A stretch of 64,000 nt of DNA. Source: Hungatella sp. GTDB lineage: Bacteria; Bacillota; Clostridia; Lachnospirales; Lachnospiraceae. The position numbers were made by a program, and so were the translations under genes. The stretch spans positions 310,001-374,000 of the forward strand of contig WASS01000002.1 in NCBI GenBank assembly GCA_009712635.1. The letters run 5' to 3'. A model generated the notes under the pieces. It was not told the origin of the DNA. It saw only the letters and a program-made list of their open reading frames with translations, and ran no database searches. Of this stretch, positions 48,057-57,148 are shown one piece after another. Numbering within the stretch: the first letter of the stretch is position 1; the number at the start of each line of letters is the position of its first letter.

Positions 48057-48908
48057 ATGTGGGACAAAATAAAACTATCCGGATTTGCAGATGAGATTGA
48101 TATGGATTTAGACGTTCAGATGAACGTGTTGAAAAAATTGGGAATGTCTTATGTAGAGATGCGCGGAGTAAATGGGAAAGGTCTGGTGGAACATACAACA
48201 GAAGAGGCTAAAGAGATTAAAAGACGCCTTGACAGCAACGAAATAAAATTATCTTCCGTTGGTTCTCCCATTGGAAAAATTAAAATTGCAGATGAGTTTG
48301 CTCCTCATATGGAGTTATTTAAACATACTGTGGAACTGGCACATGTAATGGAAACTCCCAATATCCGTATGTTCAGCTTTTTTATGCCGGAAAACTCCAG
48401 CTATGAACCTTATAAAAACAAGGTGATGGATCAGCTTGGTCAGTTTGTAGATTATGCCAAAGCAAATGAAGTGATTCTGCTTCATGAAAATGAGAAGGAT
48501 ATCTATGGCGATATGGCAGACCGTTGCCTGGAAATTATGAAAGAATTTTATGGCGATCATTTTAAGGCAGTATTTGATTTTGCCAACTTCGTACAGTGCA
48601 AACAGGATACCATAGAAGCTTATGAGATGTTAAAACCCTATATTTCCTACATTCATATAAAGGACGCGCTCTGGGCGGATGCAAGCGTGGTCCCAGCAGG
48701 AATGGGAGATGGAAATGTGGAAAAGATACTTGGAAACTTGAAAGAAAGTGGATATCAGGGCTTTTTATCCCTGGAACCACATCTCAGTGATTTTGCAGGC
48801 TTCTCCGCACTGGAACAGCATGGGGAGCAAAAGAAGAAGATGAGCGGGGAAGAGTCGTTCACCATGGCACATGATGCTCTGATTAAAATACTGAACCACA
48901 TTTCTTAA
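48057..48908 (+). CDS. TIM-barrel sugar phosphate isomerase/epimerase (AP endonuclease 2 family)
   Basis: 283 aa. Predicted (beta/alpha)8 barrel with metal ligands in HENEKDIYGD, AVFDFANFVQC, IHIKDAL and LSLEPHLSDF (the usual Glu-Asp-His-Glu set). Family members isomerise sugars or inosose, or dehydrate keto-inositol, but the IolE-type N-terminus is absent. It lies 17 bases after the second Gfo/Idh/MocA gene behind AAAGGAGAG. Last gene of the operon, ending at a shared bidirectional terminator. Confidence 0.82.
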   Translation: MWDKIKLSGFADEIDMDLDVQMNVLKKLGMSYVEMRGVNGKGLVEHTTEEAKEIKRRLDSNEIKLSSVGSPIGKIKIADEFAPHMELFKHTVELAHVMETPNIRMFSFFMPENSSYEPYKNKVMDQLGQFVDYAKANEVILLHENEKDIYGDMADRCLEIMKEFYGDHFKAVFDFANFVQCKQDTIEAYEMLKPYISYIHIKDALWADASVVPAGMGDGNVEKILGNLKESGYQGFLSLEPHLSDFAGFSALEQHGEQKKKMSGEESFTMAHDALIKILNHIS

Positions 48909-48929
48909 TCACCAGTTTCTTAATAAATG

Positions 48930-48978
48930 AAACCGCCATGGGCTGGAAGTTCCAAAACCAGACCATGGCGGTTCTTTT
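48930..48978. terminator. Bidirectional terminator between convergent operons
   Basis: AACCGCCATGG and CCATGGCGGTT pair perfectly, followed by CTTTTATTCT on the plus strand. The minus-strand side has TTTCATTTATT after the stem. It lies between the isomerase stop and the yesN-like stop. Confidence 0.75.
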
Positions 48979-50503
48979 ATTCTCCTCCATTGATTCGTTT
49001 CACATAAGCACTGGGCGACATACCGGTATTTTTCTTAAATATCTGGCTGAAATACTGGGGGTTGTTTCCGCAGCCCACCTTTTCTGCAATCCATTGAATC
49101 TGTTCTGCGTGCCCCTCAGCCAGAAGCTGCTTTGCTTTCTGGATTCGCTGGGTAGTCAGGTAATTGGAAAATTTCTGACGGGTTTCTCTCATAAAACGGG
49201 CACTTACGTAATCCACGTTCATAAATAAGTAGTTATCAGCAATCCATTTCAGTGTCAGACTTGGATTGTCTAAATTGTTCTCCACATACTGTATGACTTT
49301 TTCAATAAACGGACTGTAGGACCTGGTGGTTTCCAAAGAGTCCTCCAGTATCCTGTTTATTTTCTCCATCAGTATATTTCGTATAATCTCCGGATCCGTC
49401 TGCTGGTTTAAGATCAATAAATATTCGGTGGCTACGATTGAAGAGCCATAGCGGTTTCCGGCTGTTAATTTAATGATAATGCGGGAACCTGCCTGCTTCA
49501 AAAAATCAGGGTTGCTGATATCGTGAAGCGTGTCCTTTAGTTCTTCTAGGCCCATTTGCTGTTCTTTCCTATCTGCTTCCATCAAAAGAGTGGTCAGTTG
49601 TTCCAGTTTCTCGATCAGATTTTTATAATTACAGATTGGTACTGGTCTTAACCCATTCATAAAATATATCATACCATACCGTCTGATCTTAGCGGTTAAG
49701 GCCTCAATAAGCTGAATCAGATTTGGATAGGTGCTTCTGTGATAATCCAGTGCAACGGTCTGATCGTTTAATACGAGCCGTCTCATAAAATCATCCAGAA
49801 GTTCATAGGATACCTGGTGGCTTTCAAAAAACAATATCAGGGTGTTTTTAACGTAAATGCTGTATACGGCAATGCCTGGTGCACTTTCGGTCATGTAGTC
49901 ATAAATCAGCTGGAGGGCTGTTTCCAGAAGGGGTTCCTCCAGATAATGAAGGTAGCACAGCTCATAACCGGTGTAGCAGAAATCCATAAAGCCGGAATAG
50001 ACTTCCCAGGCGGGAGTTAAACCATCCTCCATAAAGATTCCTTCGTTAATAATATTTGCCAGCACACTGTAATGAAGGTGGCAGGTCAGTGCTTTCTGCC
50101 TGTCCTGCAGATCTTTAAAGGCACGCCTGTGATAATATTCCTTAATCACATCTTTCATACTTTCAATAATCTGCTCTTCATTGCTGGGCTTTAACAGGTA
50201 ATGGTGAACCCGGTATTTCATGGCCTGCTTGGCATATTCAAATTCTCCAAACCCGGAAAGAATAATAAACTGGATATCCATGTCTGTCTGTGAGATCCGT
50301 TCAACCAGTTCAAGACCGGAAATTCCCGGCATACGGATGTCGGTCAGAACAATATCAGGGGATTCATCAAGTATCATGTTATAGGCCTCGATGCCATCGC
50401 TGCAGCTGCCGATCAGCTCGATTCCCAGGCTGTTCCAGTCAATTAAACTGGAAATGGACTCCCGTATCATACGTTCGTCATCTGCAATCATTAATTTCAG
50501 CAA
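48977..50503 (-). CDS. YesN-type response regulator with AraC output domain
   Basis: 508 aa. The receiver domain (1-120) begins LMIADDERMIRES, with Asp55 in IVLTDIRMPG and Lys in YLLKPSNEEQ. A long middle segment (about 130-400) of unknown fold follows. The C-terminal AraC-type HTH (about 405-500) includes LTLKWIADNYLFMNVDYVSA and IAEKVGCGNNPQYFSQIFKK. Its start overlaps the kinase stop by 7 bases. It probably binds the 21-bp-phased repeats at 52360 to activate the sugar ABC operon. Confidence 0.92.
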   Translation of the reverse strand: MLKLMIADDERMIRESISSLIDWNSLGIELIGSCSDGIEAYNMILDESPDIVLTDIRMPGISGLELVERISQTDMDIQFIILSGFGEFEYAKQAMKYRVHHYLLKPSNEEQIIESMKDVIKEYYHRRAFKDLQDRQKALTCHLHYSVLANIINEGIFMEDGLTPAWEVYSGFMDFCYTGYELCYLHYLEEPLLETALQLIYDYMTESAPGIAVYSIYVKNTLILFFESHQVSYELLDDFMRRLVLNDQTVALDYHRSTYPNLIQLIEALTAKIRRYGMIYFMNGLRPVPICNYKNLIEKLEQLTTLLMEADRKEQQMGLEELKDTLHDISNPDFLKQAGSRIIIKLTAGNRYGSSIVATEYLLILNQQTDPEIIRNILMEKINRILEDSLETTRSYSPFIEKVIQYVENNLDNPSLTLKWIADNYLFMNVDYVSARFMRETRQKFSNYLTTQRIQKAKQLLAEGHAEQIQWIAEKVGCGNNPQYFSQIFKKNTGMSPSAYVKRINGGE

Positions 50504-52254
50504 TTTTCATTCTCCTTTCGAACAAGAGGAAAGGCAAGCCTTGCCACTGCCTGTTCATTTTCATTATATAGGGTGAGACCGTATTCTTCTCCATAGGTCA
50601 GCTGCATCCGCTGCAGAATATTAAGCAGTCCGATTCCAAAGCCATGGGGACTGATTTGATTGGTCTTCAGCTTTTCTAACAGCTGGTCCTCAAAAGCAGA
50701 TCCGTTATTTTTTATGTAAACATAAAGAACATCCAAAGACCGTTCTGCCAATATGTGAATAAAACAGCCCTCTGTATTCTCTTCCAGGCCGTATCGTATG
50801 GAGTTTTCCACCAATGGCTGCAGGGTGAGTTTTAACACGTAGCAGGAGTAAAGATCCTCGGGTACTGTGATTTTATATTCCAGCCGGTCTTCATATCGGA
50901 ATTTCTGAATGGTCATATAGCACTGCACCAGCTCCAGTTCTCTCCTTAAAGGAACTTCTTTGCTTTTTTGATCCAGAGTAATTCTTAAAAGTGTGCCCAG
51001 ATTTTCGGCCATGGAAGAAATATCCTTTGCGCCCACTGATTTGGCTCTCCAGTTGATGGATTCCAGTGTGTTGTAAAGAAAGTGGGGGTTCATCTGGGTT
51101 TCCAGGGCTTTAAGCTGTGCTTCTTTTCTTAAAATCTCATTTAAGTAGCCCTTTTGAATCAGTTCATTTACTTCATTTACCATCTGGTCAAACTGGGTAT
51201 GAAGGATACCCAGTTCATCGGTTCGCCCAGTATAATCATAGGGAATATCAAGGGACTCTTTCTGCCCGTCAGCAAAGTTCTTCATTTTTAAGAGCAGGTT
51301 ATTAAAATGCCGCATTATGGAGTCAATTAGCGCGGAAGACAGGATGCTGGAAATAATTACTGCAATGACAGTGATAATAAAGGAAAAGCGAAAACTTGCG
51401 GTAAGAGAAGCAAGGATGTTGTCATAAGGAATGATGCAGACATAATCCCAGTTATAGTTGGATAGAGCCTGTCTTACATAGAAGTAGTTCTTTCCCATGG
51501 ACTGAAACAGACCGTAACGGGATAGAAAGATTTTTGAGACTACAGAAGGATCTTTGTCAGTGACGGCTGAAGACTGATAGATTAAATTTTCCCCATCATA
51601 CAGGATATAATCGGCGGATTCGTAAAGATGGCTGTTATCCGTGGAGGAATCAATCAGCTGCTTCATATCAATGTTTATGATCAGACTGCCGATGGAATCC
51701 AGCTTTAAAAACTGGGTGCGGCGGATGTTCTTAACCATAAAAAGTCCGTACTGGCCGCTGTAATCCGTTACCAGAATGGTCTTTCCCTTTGCCGCTTCAG
51801 CCCGTGAGATTAAGTCCTTACGTATGGAATCGGGAAGTTCTTCTTTATTGATAATGTGGGTGTGAATGGAAAAATTACCCTGGTACAGGCTCATGTAGCG
51901 GATATTATTTTTCCTGAAGTTAAAATAGTATTCATTTAACATACCATAGATCGCCTTATAAGCCACGGTGCGTTCCTGAATCTGCTCTGTATCCTTTAAA
52001 ATCCCCAGATTTTTCTGCATGGTACTGTCTGCAAGCACCATATCCGCCATGGTACTGATCACGTCCAGATGGTTATTCAGTTCCTTGGCGGAAAATGACA
52101 AAGAGGAAGCAACTGTCTGATAAAGAACCTTCTGGTGGGCCACAGAGATCATGCGGATATTAAATACAGAAACGGAGGTAAGGAGCAGGATACATAGAAA
52201 CACAATGGACTGAATCTTCTTTTTTAACGTAAGATTCCGGATAAATGCTTTCAT
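50497..52254 (-). CDS. YesM-type sensor histidine kinase
   Basis: 585 aa. N-terminal membrane helix (about 14-34), an extracellular double-Cache-like region (about 40-275), a second helix (about 285-310) and a HAMP linker. The His_kinase domain carries the phosphoacceptor in ALETQMNPHFLYNTLESINW, and the ATPase domain has LVENSIRYGLEE and GFGIGLLNILQRM. Divergent from the sugar-binding lipoprotein gene. Kinases of this type usually sense oligosaccharides directly or via a binding protein. Confidence 0.92.
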   Translation of the reverse strand: MKAFIRNLTLKKKIQSIVFLCILLLTSVSVFNIRMISVAHQKVLYQTVASSLSFSAKELNNHLDVISTMADMVLADSTMQKNLGILKDTEQIQERTVAYKAIYGMLNEYYFNFRKNNIRYMSLYQGNFSIHTHIINKEELPDSIRKDLISRAEAAKGKTILVTDYSGQYGLFMVKNIRRTQFLKLDSIGSLIINIDMKQLIDSSTDNSHLYESADYILYDGENLIYQSSAVTDKDPSVVSKIFLSRYGLFQSMGKNYFYVRQALSNYNWDYVCIIPYDNILASLTASFRFSFIITVIAVIISSILSSALIDSIMRHFNNLLLKMKNFADGQKESLDIPYDYTGRTDELGILHTQFDQMVNEVNELIQKGYLNEILRKEAQLKALETQMNPHFLYNTLESINWRAKSVGAKDISSMAENLGTLLRITLDQKSKEVPLRRELELVQCYMTIQKFRYEDRLEYKITVPEDLYSCYVLKLTLQPLVENSIRYGLEENTEGCFIHILAERSLDVLYVYIKNNGSAFEDQLLEKLKTNQISPHGFGIGLLNILQRMQLTYGEEYGLTLYNENEQAVARLAFPLVRKENENC

Positions 52255-52359
52255 ACGTCCTCCTTAACGGGACAGCCCTGGTTTGATAAACAGATTATAT
52301 ATAAAACGTAATAATAATACAATACAAAAAGGCTAAAAATATACAAAATATACAAAAAA

Positions 52360-52395
52360 ACTCGGTTTTTTCCACTTTGAACTCGGTTTTCCGCA
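52360..52395. promoter_or_regulatory. Direct-repeat operator for the YesN-type regulator
   Basis: ACTCGGTTTTTTCCA (52360-52374) and ACTCGGTTTTCCGCA (52381-52395) share the first ten bases exactly and are phased by 21 bases. The second repeat directly abuts the -35 hexamer. Confidence 0.7.
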
Positions 52396-52424
52396 TTTAC
52401 TGCTTATTCTTAGAAACGTATAAT
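52396..52424 (+). promoter_or_regulatory. Promoter of the sugar ABC transporter operon
   Basis: TTTACT (52396-52401), 17-base spacer, perfect TATAAT (52419-52424), 45 bases before the lipoprotein ATG. Confidence 0.7.
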
Positions 52425-52468
52425 AAAACTACCTAAGATGAGTAATTAATTTTAAGGAGGAAGGTATT

Positions 52469-53839
52469 ATGAAGAAAAAAATTGCATTACTGATGTCATG
52501 CTGTATGGCGGCAGCTTCCCTGGCAGGATGCGGAGGAAGTTCTGCAAGTGCTACAACAGCTGCAGCTCAGGCACCTGCAACCACACAGGCGTCTACGGCG
52601 GCTCCTTCTAAAGAAGCCTCTGGCGGAAGCGGAGATGTAAAACTTACTATGAGCTGGTGGGGGAATCAGGTCAGAAATGAGAGAACACAGGCAGCTTTAG
52701 ACCTTTATTCCGAACAGAATAAAGGAGTAACCATTGAGGGACAGTTTTCTGAGTGGTCTGATTACTGGAATAAGCTTGCTACATCGGCAGCAGGCCAGTC
52801 ACTTCCTGATCTTGTTCAGATGGATTACATGTACATAGACCAGTATGTAAAAAACAACCTGTTAGTTGATTTAAAGCCTTATATTGAAAAGGGTGATCTG
52901 GATGTATCCAATATTTCGGAGAACACCATGGCTTCCGGTACCGTTGACGGAGGCGTTTATGCAATCTGTGCAGGTATTAACTCTCCTGCCATGATGTATA
53001 ACAAGACGTTACTTGATAAGAACGGCATTACAATCAAGGACTATATGACCATTGACGACTTTGAGGCAGTCTGCCGTCAGGTATATGAAAAAACAGGATA
53101 TAAGACATCAATTGTTTACGGCACAGCCCAGACTTATCTGGACTATTTTATGAGAGCATACGATGTGGTTTTATTTGGTGATAAGAAGATGGGCGGAACA
53201 GCAGAGGATTATATTCCGTTCTTCCAGATGTATGAGACCGGCTTAAAAGAGGGATGGCTCATTGATCCGGGTGTATTTGCAGAAATCTCCATTGGTTCTG
53301 TTGAACAGGATCCACTTGTGAACGGTTCCAGTCCGGAAACCATGTCCTGGTGCGCATTTGCAAACTCCAACCAGCTGACAGCAGTTCAGAACGCTGCTCC
53401 GGAAGGCGTGACCATTGGCATGACAACCTGGCCGTCTCCTGATCCCAAGAAGTCCGGCTACTTAAAATCCAGCCAGTTCTTCTCTGTCGGAGCTCATACC
53501 AAGAATCCGGATGAAGCAGTGAAAGTATTAAATTATCTGGTTAATTCAAGCGATGCGAATAATATTCTTTTAGGTGAACGAGGCGTTCCTGCATCCAGCA
53601 AGATTGCACAGGAGCTTTCACCCAAGATGGATGCCATCAACCAGGAAATTATCCGCTATATCAACGAAGTTGTAACACCTAACAGTTCACCGATCAATCC
53701 TCCCCAGCCAGATGGGGCAAGTGAGGTATTTAATCTGTTAAATCAGGTTCAGGAACAGCTTTGCTATGGTACATTTGACTCCAAAGCAGCCGCTGAGGAA
53801 TTCTATAACAGTGCCAATAAGATCATGAGCCAGAAATAA
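52469..53839 (+). CDS. Sugar ABC transporter substrate-binding lipoprotein
   Basis: 456 aa. Signal peptide with lipobox Leu-Ala-Gly-Cys (about residues 18-21), then a flexible Ala/Thr/Ser linker and a family 1 solute-binding core starting KLTMSWWGNQVRNERTQAAL. ATG 52469 follows AAGGAGG. First gene of binding protein-permease-permease, with GH28 nearby, so pectin-type or other plant oligosaccharides are likely cargo (inference). No ATPase gene is present, as for the importer at 9156. Confidence 0.92.
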   Translation: MKKKIALLMSCCMAAASLAGCGGSSASATTAAAQAPATTQASTAAPSKEASGGSGDVKLTMSWWGNQVRNERTQAALDLYSEQNKGVTIEGQFSEWSDYWNKLATSAAGQSLPDLVQMDYMYIDQYVKNNLLVDLKPYIEKGDLDVSNISENTMASGTVDGGVYAICAGINSPAMMYNKTLLDKNGITIKDYMTIDDFEAVCRQVYEKTGYKTSIVYGTAQTYLDYFMRAYDVVLFGDKKMGGTAEDYIPFFQMYETGLKEGWLIDPGVFAEISIGSVEQDPLVNGSSPETMSWCAFANSNQLTAVQNAAPEGVTIGMTTWPSPDPKKSGYLKSSQFFSVGAHTKNPDEAVKVLNYLVNSSDANNILLGERGVPASSKIAQELSPKMDAINQEIIRYINEVVTPNSSPINPPQPDGASEVFNLLNQVQEQLCYGTFDSKAAAEEFYNSANKIMSQK

Positions 53840-53918
53840 TTACCGTTAATATTCGGGGCAGAGAACGCTCTGCCCCGATTTCTATGAGAGCAGTTATATA
53901 TGAACGGAGGGGACGTAT

Positions 53919-54830
53919 ATGAAAGAAAAAAAGAGGGAAAGCTTCAGACATTTTATGAACAGGGAAAGTACGGCAGGATTCGTATTCAGCCTTCCGTTTA
54001 GCATAGGATTTCTCATGTTCATGGTAGTTCCCATGGGGCTGTCCCTTTATTATTCCTTTTGCGACTACAACATTCTGGCACCGCCAGTTTTTGTAGGAAT
54101 GAAAAATTACATAAAAATGTTTACGGATGACCCGGTGTTTTTAAAAACCATCGGAGTTACCTTTTATTTTGCCTTTGTATCGGTTCCCATGCGTCTGGTA
54201 TTTGCCCTCATTGTAGCACTTATCCTGTTTAGGACTACAAAAGCTACGGCATTCTACCGCGCGGCCTACTATCTGCCGTCTATAATTGGTGGTTCAGTTG
54301 CGGTGGCGATTCTCTGGAAGCGTATATTTGCAACCGACGGGGTGATTAATCAGCTGCTTCGGATCATAGGAATAAAAACCAGTTTTCCTTGGCTTGGAAA
54401 TGTAAATACAGCCATCTGGACTCTGATTATACTGGCTGTCTGGCAGTTTGGCTCTTCCATGCTGATCTTCTTATCGTCACTGAAACAGATTCCGGTTACG
54501 CTTTATGAAGCCGCAAGAGTAGACGGGGCAAACCGGTTTTCTCAATTTTTTAAGATCACGCTGCCTCTTCTGACTCCCACCATATTTTTTAATCTGGTTA
54601 TGCAGACCATCAATGGATTTTTGGCATTTACTCAGTGTTTTATTATTACACAGGGGAAACCCCTGAATTCCACTTTGTTTTACACGGTTTATATGTACCA
54701 GCAATCCTTTGAGTTTTACAATACCGGTTATGGTGCGGCTCTGGCATGGGTCATGCTGGGGATTATCGGACTGATTACGTTAATCTTATTTGCTACTAAA
54801 AAATTCTGGGTCTATACGGAAGGAGTGTAA
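53919..54830 (+). CDS. Sugar ABC transporter permease (UgpA type)
   Basis: 303 aa with six predicted membrane helices. The EAA loop reads YEAARVDGANRFSQFFKITL. ATG 53919 follows GGAGGGG. It lies 79 bases after the lipoprotein gene; that gap holds a GC-rich imperfect hairpin (GGGGCAGAG ... CTCTGCCCC, 53853-53877) that could partly end transcription and raise lipoprotein yield over permeases. Confidence 0.92.
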   Translation: MKEKKRESFRHFMNRESTAGFVFSLPFSIGFLMFMVVPMGLSLYYSFCDYNILAPPVFVGMKNYIKMFTDDPVFLKTIGVTFYFAFVSVPMRLVFALIVALILFRTTKATAFYRAAYYLPSIIGGSVAVAILWKRIFATDGVINQLLRIIGIKTSFPWLGNVNTAIWTLIILAVWQFGSSMLIFLSSLKQIPVTLYEAARVDGANRFSQFFKITLPLLTPTIFFNLVMQTINGFLAFTQCFIITQGKPLNSTLFYTVYMYQQSFEFYNTGYGAALAWVMLGIIGLITLILFATKKFWVYTEGV

Positions 54831-54835
54831 TATTC

Positions 54836-55681
54836 ATGAAAACAAGGAAAAGAATCGGCGGGATTGTCTATCACGTCATCGTCTGCGGCCTTGGTCTGAT
54901 CATGATTTACCCTCTTGTTTGGATGATCATGAGTTCGTTTAAGGAGAGCAATACTATTTTTACCACAGCAGGCCAGCTGATACCCAGGAAGTTTGTGTTT
55001 GCTAATTATGCAACCGGCTGGAGGGGGTTTGCAAAAACAGGGTTCGCTGTATTTTTAAGAAATTCCATGTTTATTGCTGTTGTTGCAACGCTTGGTACGG
55101 TATTTTCCTCTGCTTTTGTGGCATATGGACTCGCCAGGTGCAGATTTTTTGGAAGAAAGTTCCTGTTCGTAGCCATGCTTCTTTCCATGATGCTGCCGGC
55201 GCAGGTATTAATGATTCCCCAGTATTTATGGTATCAGAAGCTGGGTTGGGTAGGAAGCTACAGACCTCTGATTGTCCCCTATTATTTTGCAATTCAGGGC
55301 TTCTTCATCTACCTGATGATTAACTTTATTGACGGAATTCCCAGGGAACTTGATGAAGCGGCTAAGATTGACGGCTGCTCCTACTACGGTATCTTTGCAA
55401 GAATTATACTGCCCTTAATTACACCGGCTTTAATTACTGCAAGCATTTTCTCATTCATGTGGAGATGGGATGATTTCCTTTCCGCCCTTCTATACATTAA
55501 TGAATCTGCAAAGTATCCGGTCAGCCTCGCTTTAAAATTGTTCTGTGACCCCGGTTCCTCCTCTGATTACGGAGCCATGTTTGCAATGGCAACACTCTCC
55601 ATTATGCCTGCAGTTATAATCTTTATCAGCCTGCAGAAGTATCTGGTGGAAGGAATCAGCACATCTGGATTAAAAGGTTAA
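54836..55681 (+). CDS. Sugar ABC transporter permease (UgpE/MalG type)
   Basis: 281 aa, six predicted membrane helices, EAA loop DEAAKIDGCSYYGIFARIIL, ending SLQKYLVEGISTSGLKG as is typical for CUT1 permeases. Starts 5 bases after the first permease behind AAGGAGTG. Followed by a strong terminator, so the importer operon ends here and the GH28 gene is separate. Confidence 0.93.
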   Translation: MKTRKRIGGIVYHVIVCGLGLIMIYPLVWMIMSSFKESNTIFTTAGQLIPRKFVFANYATGWRGFAKTGFAVFLRNSMFIAVVATLGTVFSSAFVAYGLARCRFFGRKFLFVAMLLSMMLPAQVLMIPQYLWYQKLGWVGSYRPLIVPYYFAIQGFFIYLMINFIDGIPRELDEAAKIDGCSYYGIFARIILPLITPALITASIFSFMWRWDDFLSALLYINESAKYPVSLALKLFCDPGSSSDYGAMFAMATLSIMPAVIIFISLQKYLVEGISTSGLKG

Positions 55682-55688
55682 AATATGG

Positions 55689-55738
55689 CAGAGGCAGTAC
55701 AAAAAACAGCTTTTTTGTGCGCCTCTGTTATTTTTTTC
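55689..55738 (+). terminator. Terminator of the sugar ABC operon
   Basis: CAGAGGC pairs with GCCTCTG and the inner GTACAAAAAA with TTTTTTGTGC, loop CAGC, followed by a seven-T run. Confidence 0.88.
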
Positions 55739-55828
55739 GGTTTAGACCTTTCATTTGTCAGTCTGAATTGGTATAATTGGGCAGTTTAGTAGAACAATCT
55801 GGTTAAGGCACAGGAAATGGAGGAAATT

Positions 55829-57148
55829 ATGATTTACAATGTATTGGAATTCGGAGCAAAAGGCGATGGGAAAACAAATGACGCTGCAGCAATTCAGAAA
55901 GCAATTGACGAATGCACCGGCGCAGGCGGCGGCCGTGTACTCCTTCCCGGCGGATTTATCTATAACAGCGGTTCAATTCTTCTTAAATCAAATGTAGAGT
56001 TTCATTTAGAGATGGGAGCGGTATTAAAGGCCAGCGATGATTTAAATGATTATTATCCTCTGGCCAACGGCGGAAAGATCGTGGCACATGAATCCGGTCT
56101 TCCATCTTTTTTAAACAGTGAATATAATGGCAGACCATTTCATGCATTTATATACGGTTATGACCAGGAGAATGTGGCAATCACCGGATTTGGCACTATA
56201 GATGCCAATGAGGCCATATTTTACGGGGATAATTCCGGTTATCACATTGAAGGAACTTATTATCCCAGAATTCCCCTGATGCTGTTAGAAAAATTCAACC
56301 ATCTCACCATCCGTGATGTGAAGCTGGTAAACTGCGCATTCTGGACCGTTCATCTGGTGGGATGCAACGATGTTTTAATCGAGGGAATCCGCCTTATCAA
56401 TAACTTGCAGATGGCTAATTCTGACGGCATTGATCCGGATCACTGCACCAATGTACGGATTATCGGCTGCCACATTGAATGCGGCGACGATGCAATTGTA
56501 TTAAAAAATTCCGGTGACTATAAACAGTACGGTCCCTGTGAGAATATTGTAATCTCAAACTGTACCTTAATCTCCACCAGTGCTGCGATCAAGTTCGGAA
56601 CGGAAGGGGAAAGTGATTTCAGAAATGTTCTCGTAGAAAACTGTACCATCAGTAAAAGCAATCGTGGTATCTCCATACAGATCAGGGACGGAGGAAATGT
56701 AGAAAATGTGGTATTCTCCAATATCACCATTGAGACACGCCGCTTCTCCCATGAGTGGTGGGGAAGGGCAGAACCGATCTGCATTACAGCCCATGACAGA
56801 AAGCCGGGTGTAAAGGCCGGAAAAATCAGAAATGTGCGGTTTGAGAATATCAGCTGCAAGGGTGAAAATGGAATCTTTATCCGGGGAAGCGAAGATAACT
56901 ATATTGAAGACGTGAGTTTTGAAAACATCCACCTCACTCTGGAGAAAAACTCCCGCTGGGAGATTGAGGGATATGATATCCGCCCCTGCCAGGGAGATGG
57001 ACTGATTCGTACTAAAATATCGGGAATTTATGCGGAGTATGCCAGGGATATCCGGTTTGAGCATGTAAAGATCCAGGTGGCGGAAAATATGAGACCGTTC
57101 TACAAACAGGATGTTACCTTAAGCCACTCCCAGGAAATCACGATCTAA
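55829..57148 (+). CDS. GH28-like right-handed beta-helix glycosidase
   Basis: 439 aa. N-terminal YNVLEFGAKGDGKTNDAAAI is the usual pectin-lyase-fold entry. The GH28 acid motifs are present as NSDGIDPDHC and CGDDAIVL. However, the His of the GHG motif and the Arg-Ile-Lys motif of polygalacturonases are replaced (STSAAIKFG and RGISIQIRDGG), so specificity probably differs from polygalacturonate. No signal peptide, so it acts on imported oligosaccharides. ATG 55829 after GGAGGA is preferred to 55817. It ends overlapping the convergent iolR-like gene by 4 bases. Confidence 0.85.
   Translation: MIYNVLEFGAKGDGKTNDAAAIQKAIDECTGAGGGRVLLPGGFIYNSGSILLKSNVEFHLEMGAVLKASDDLNDYYPLANGGKIVAHESGLPSFLNSEYNGRPFHAFIYGYDQENVAITGFGTIDANEAIFYGDNSGYHIEGTYYPRIPLMLLEKFNHLTIRDVKLVNCAFWTVHLVGCNDVLIEGIRLINNLQMANSDGIDPDHCTNVRIIGCHIECGDDAIVLKNSGDYKQYGPCENIVISNCTLISTSAAIKFGTEGESDFRNVLVENCTISKSNRGISIQIRDGGNVENVVFSNITIETRRFSHEWWGRAEPICITAHDRKPGVKAGKIRNVRFENISCKGENGIFIRGSEDNYIEDVSFENIHLTLEKNSRWEIEGYDIRPCQGDGLIRTKISGIYAEYARDIRFEHVKIQVAENMRPFYKQDVTLSHSQEITI

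Noticed and set aside
48057-48908. Assignment of the TIM-barrel gene as iolE
   Set aside because: Although iol genes lie 10 kb downstream, the IolE-type N-terminal motif is absent and the gene belongs to a different operon; only the broad isomerase/epimerase family is supported.
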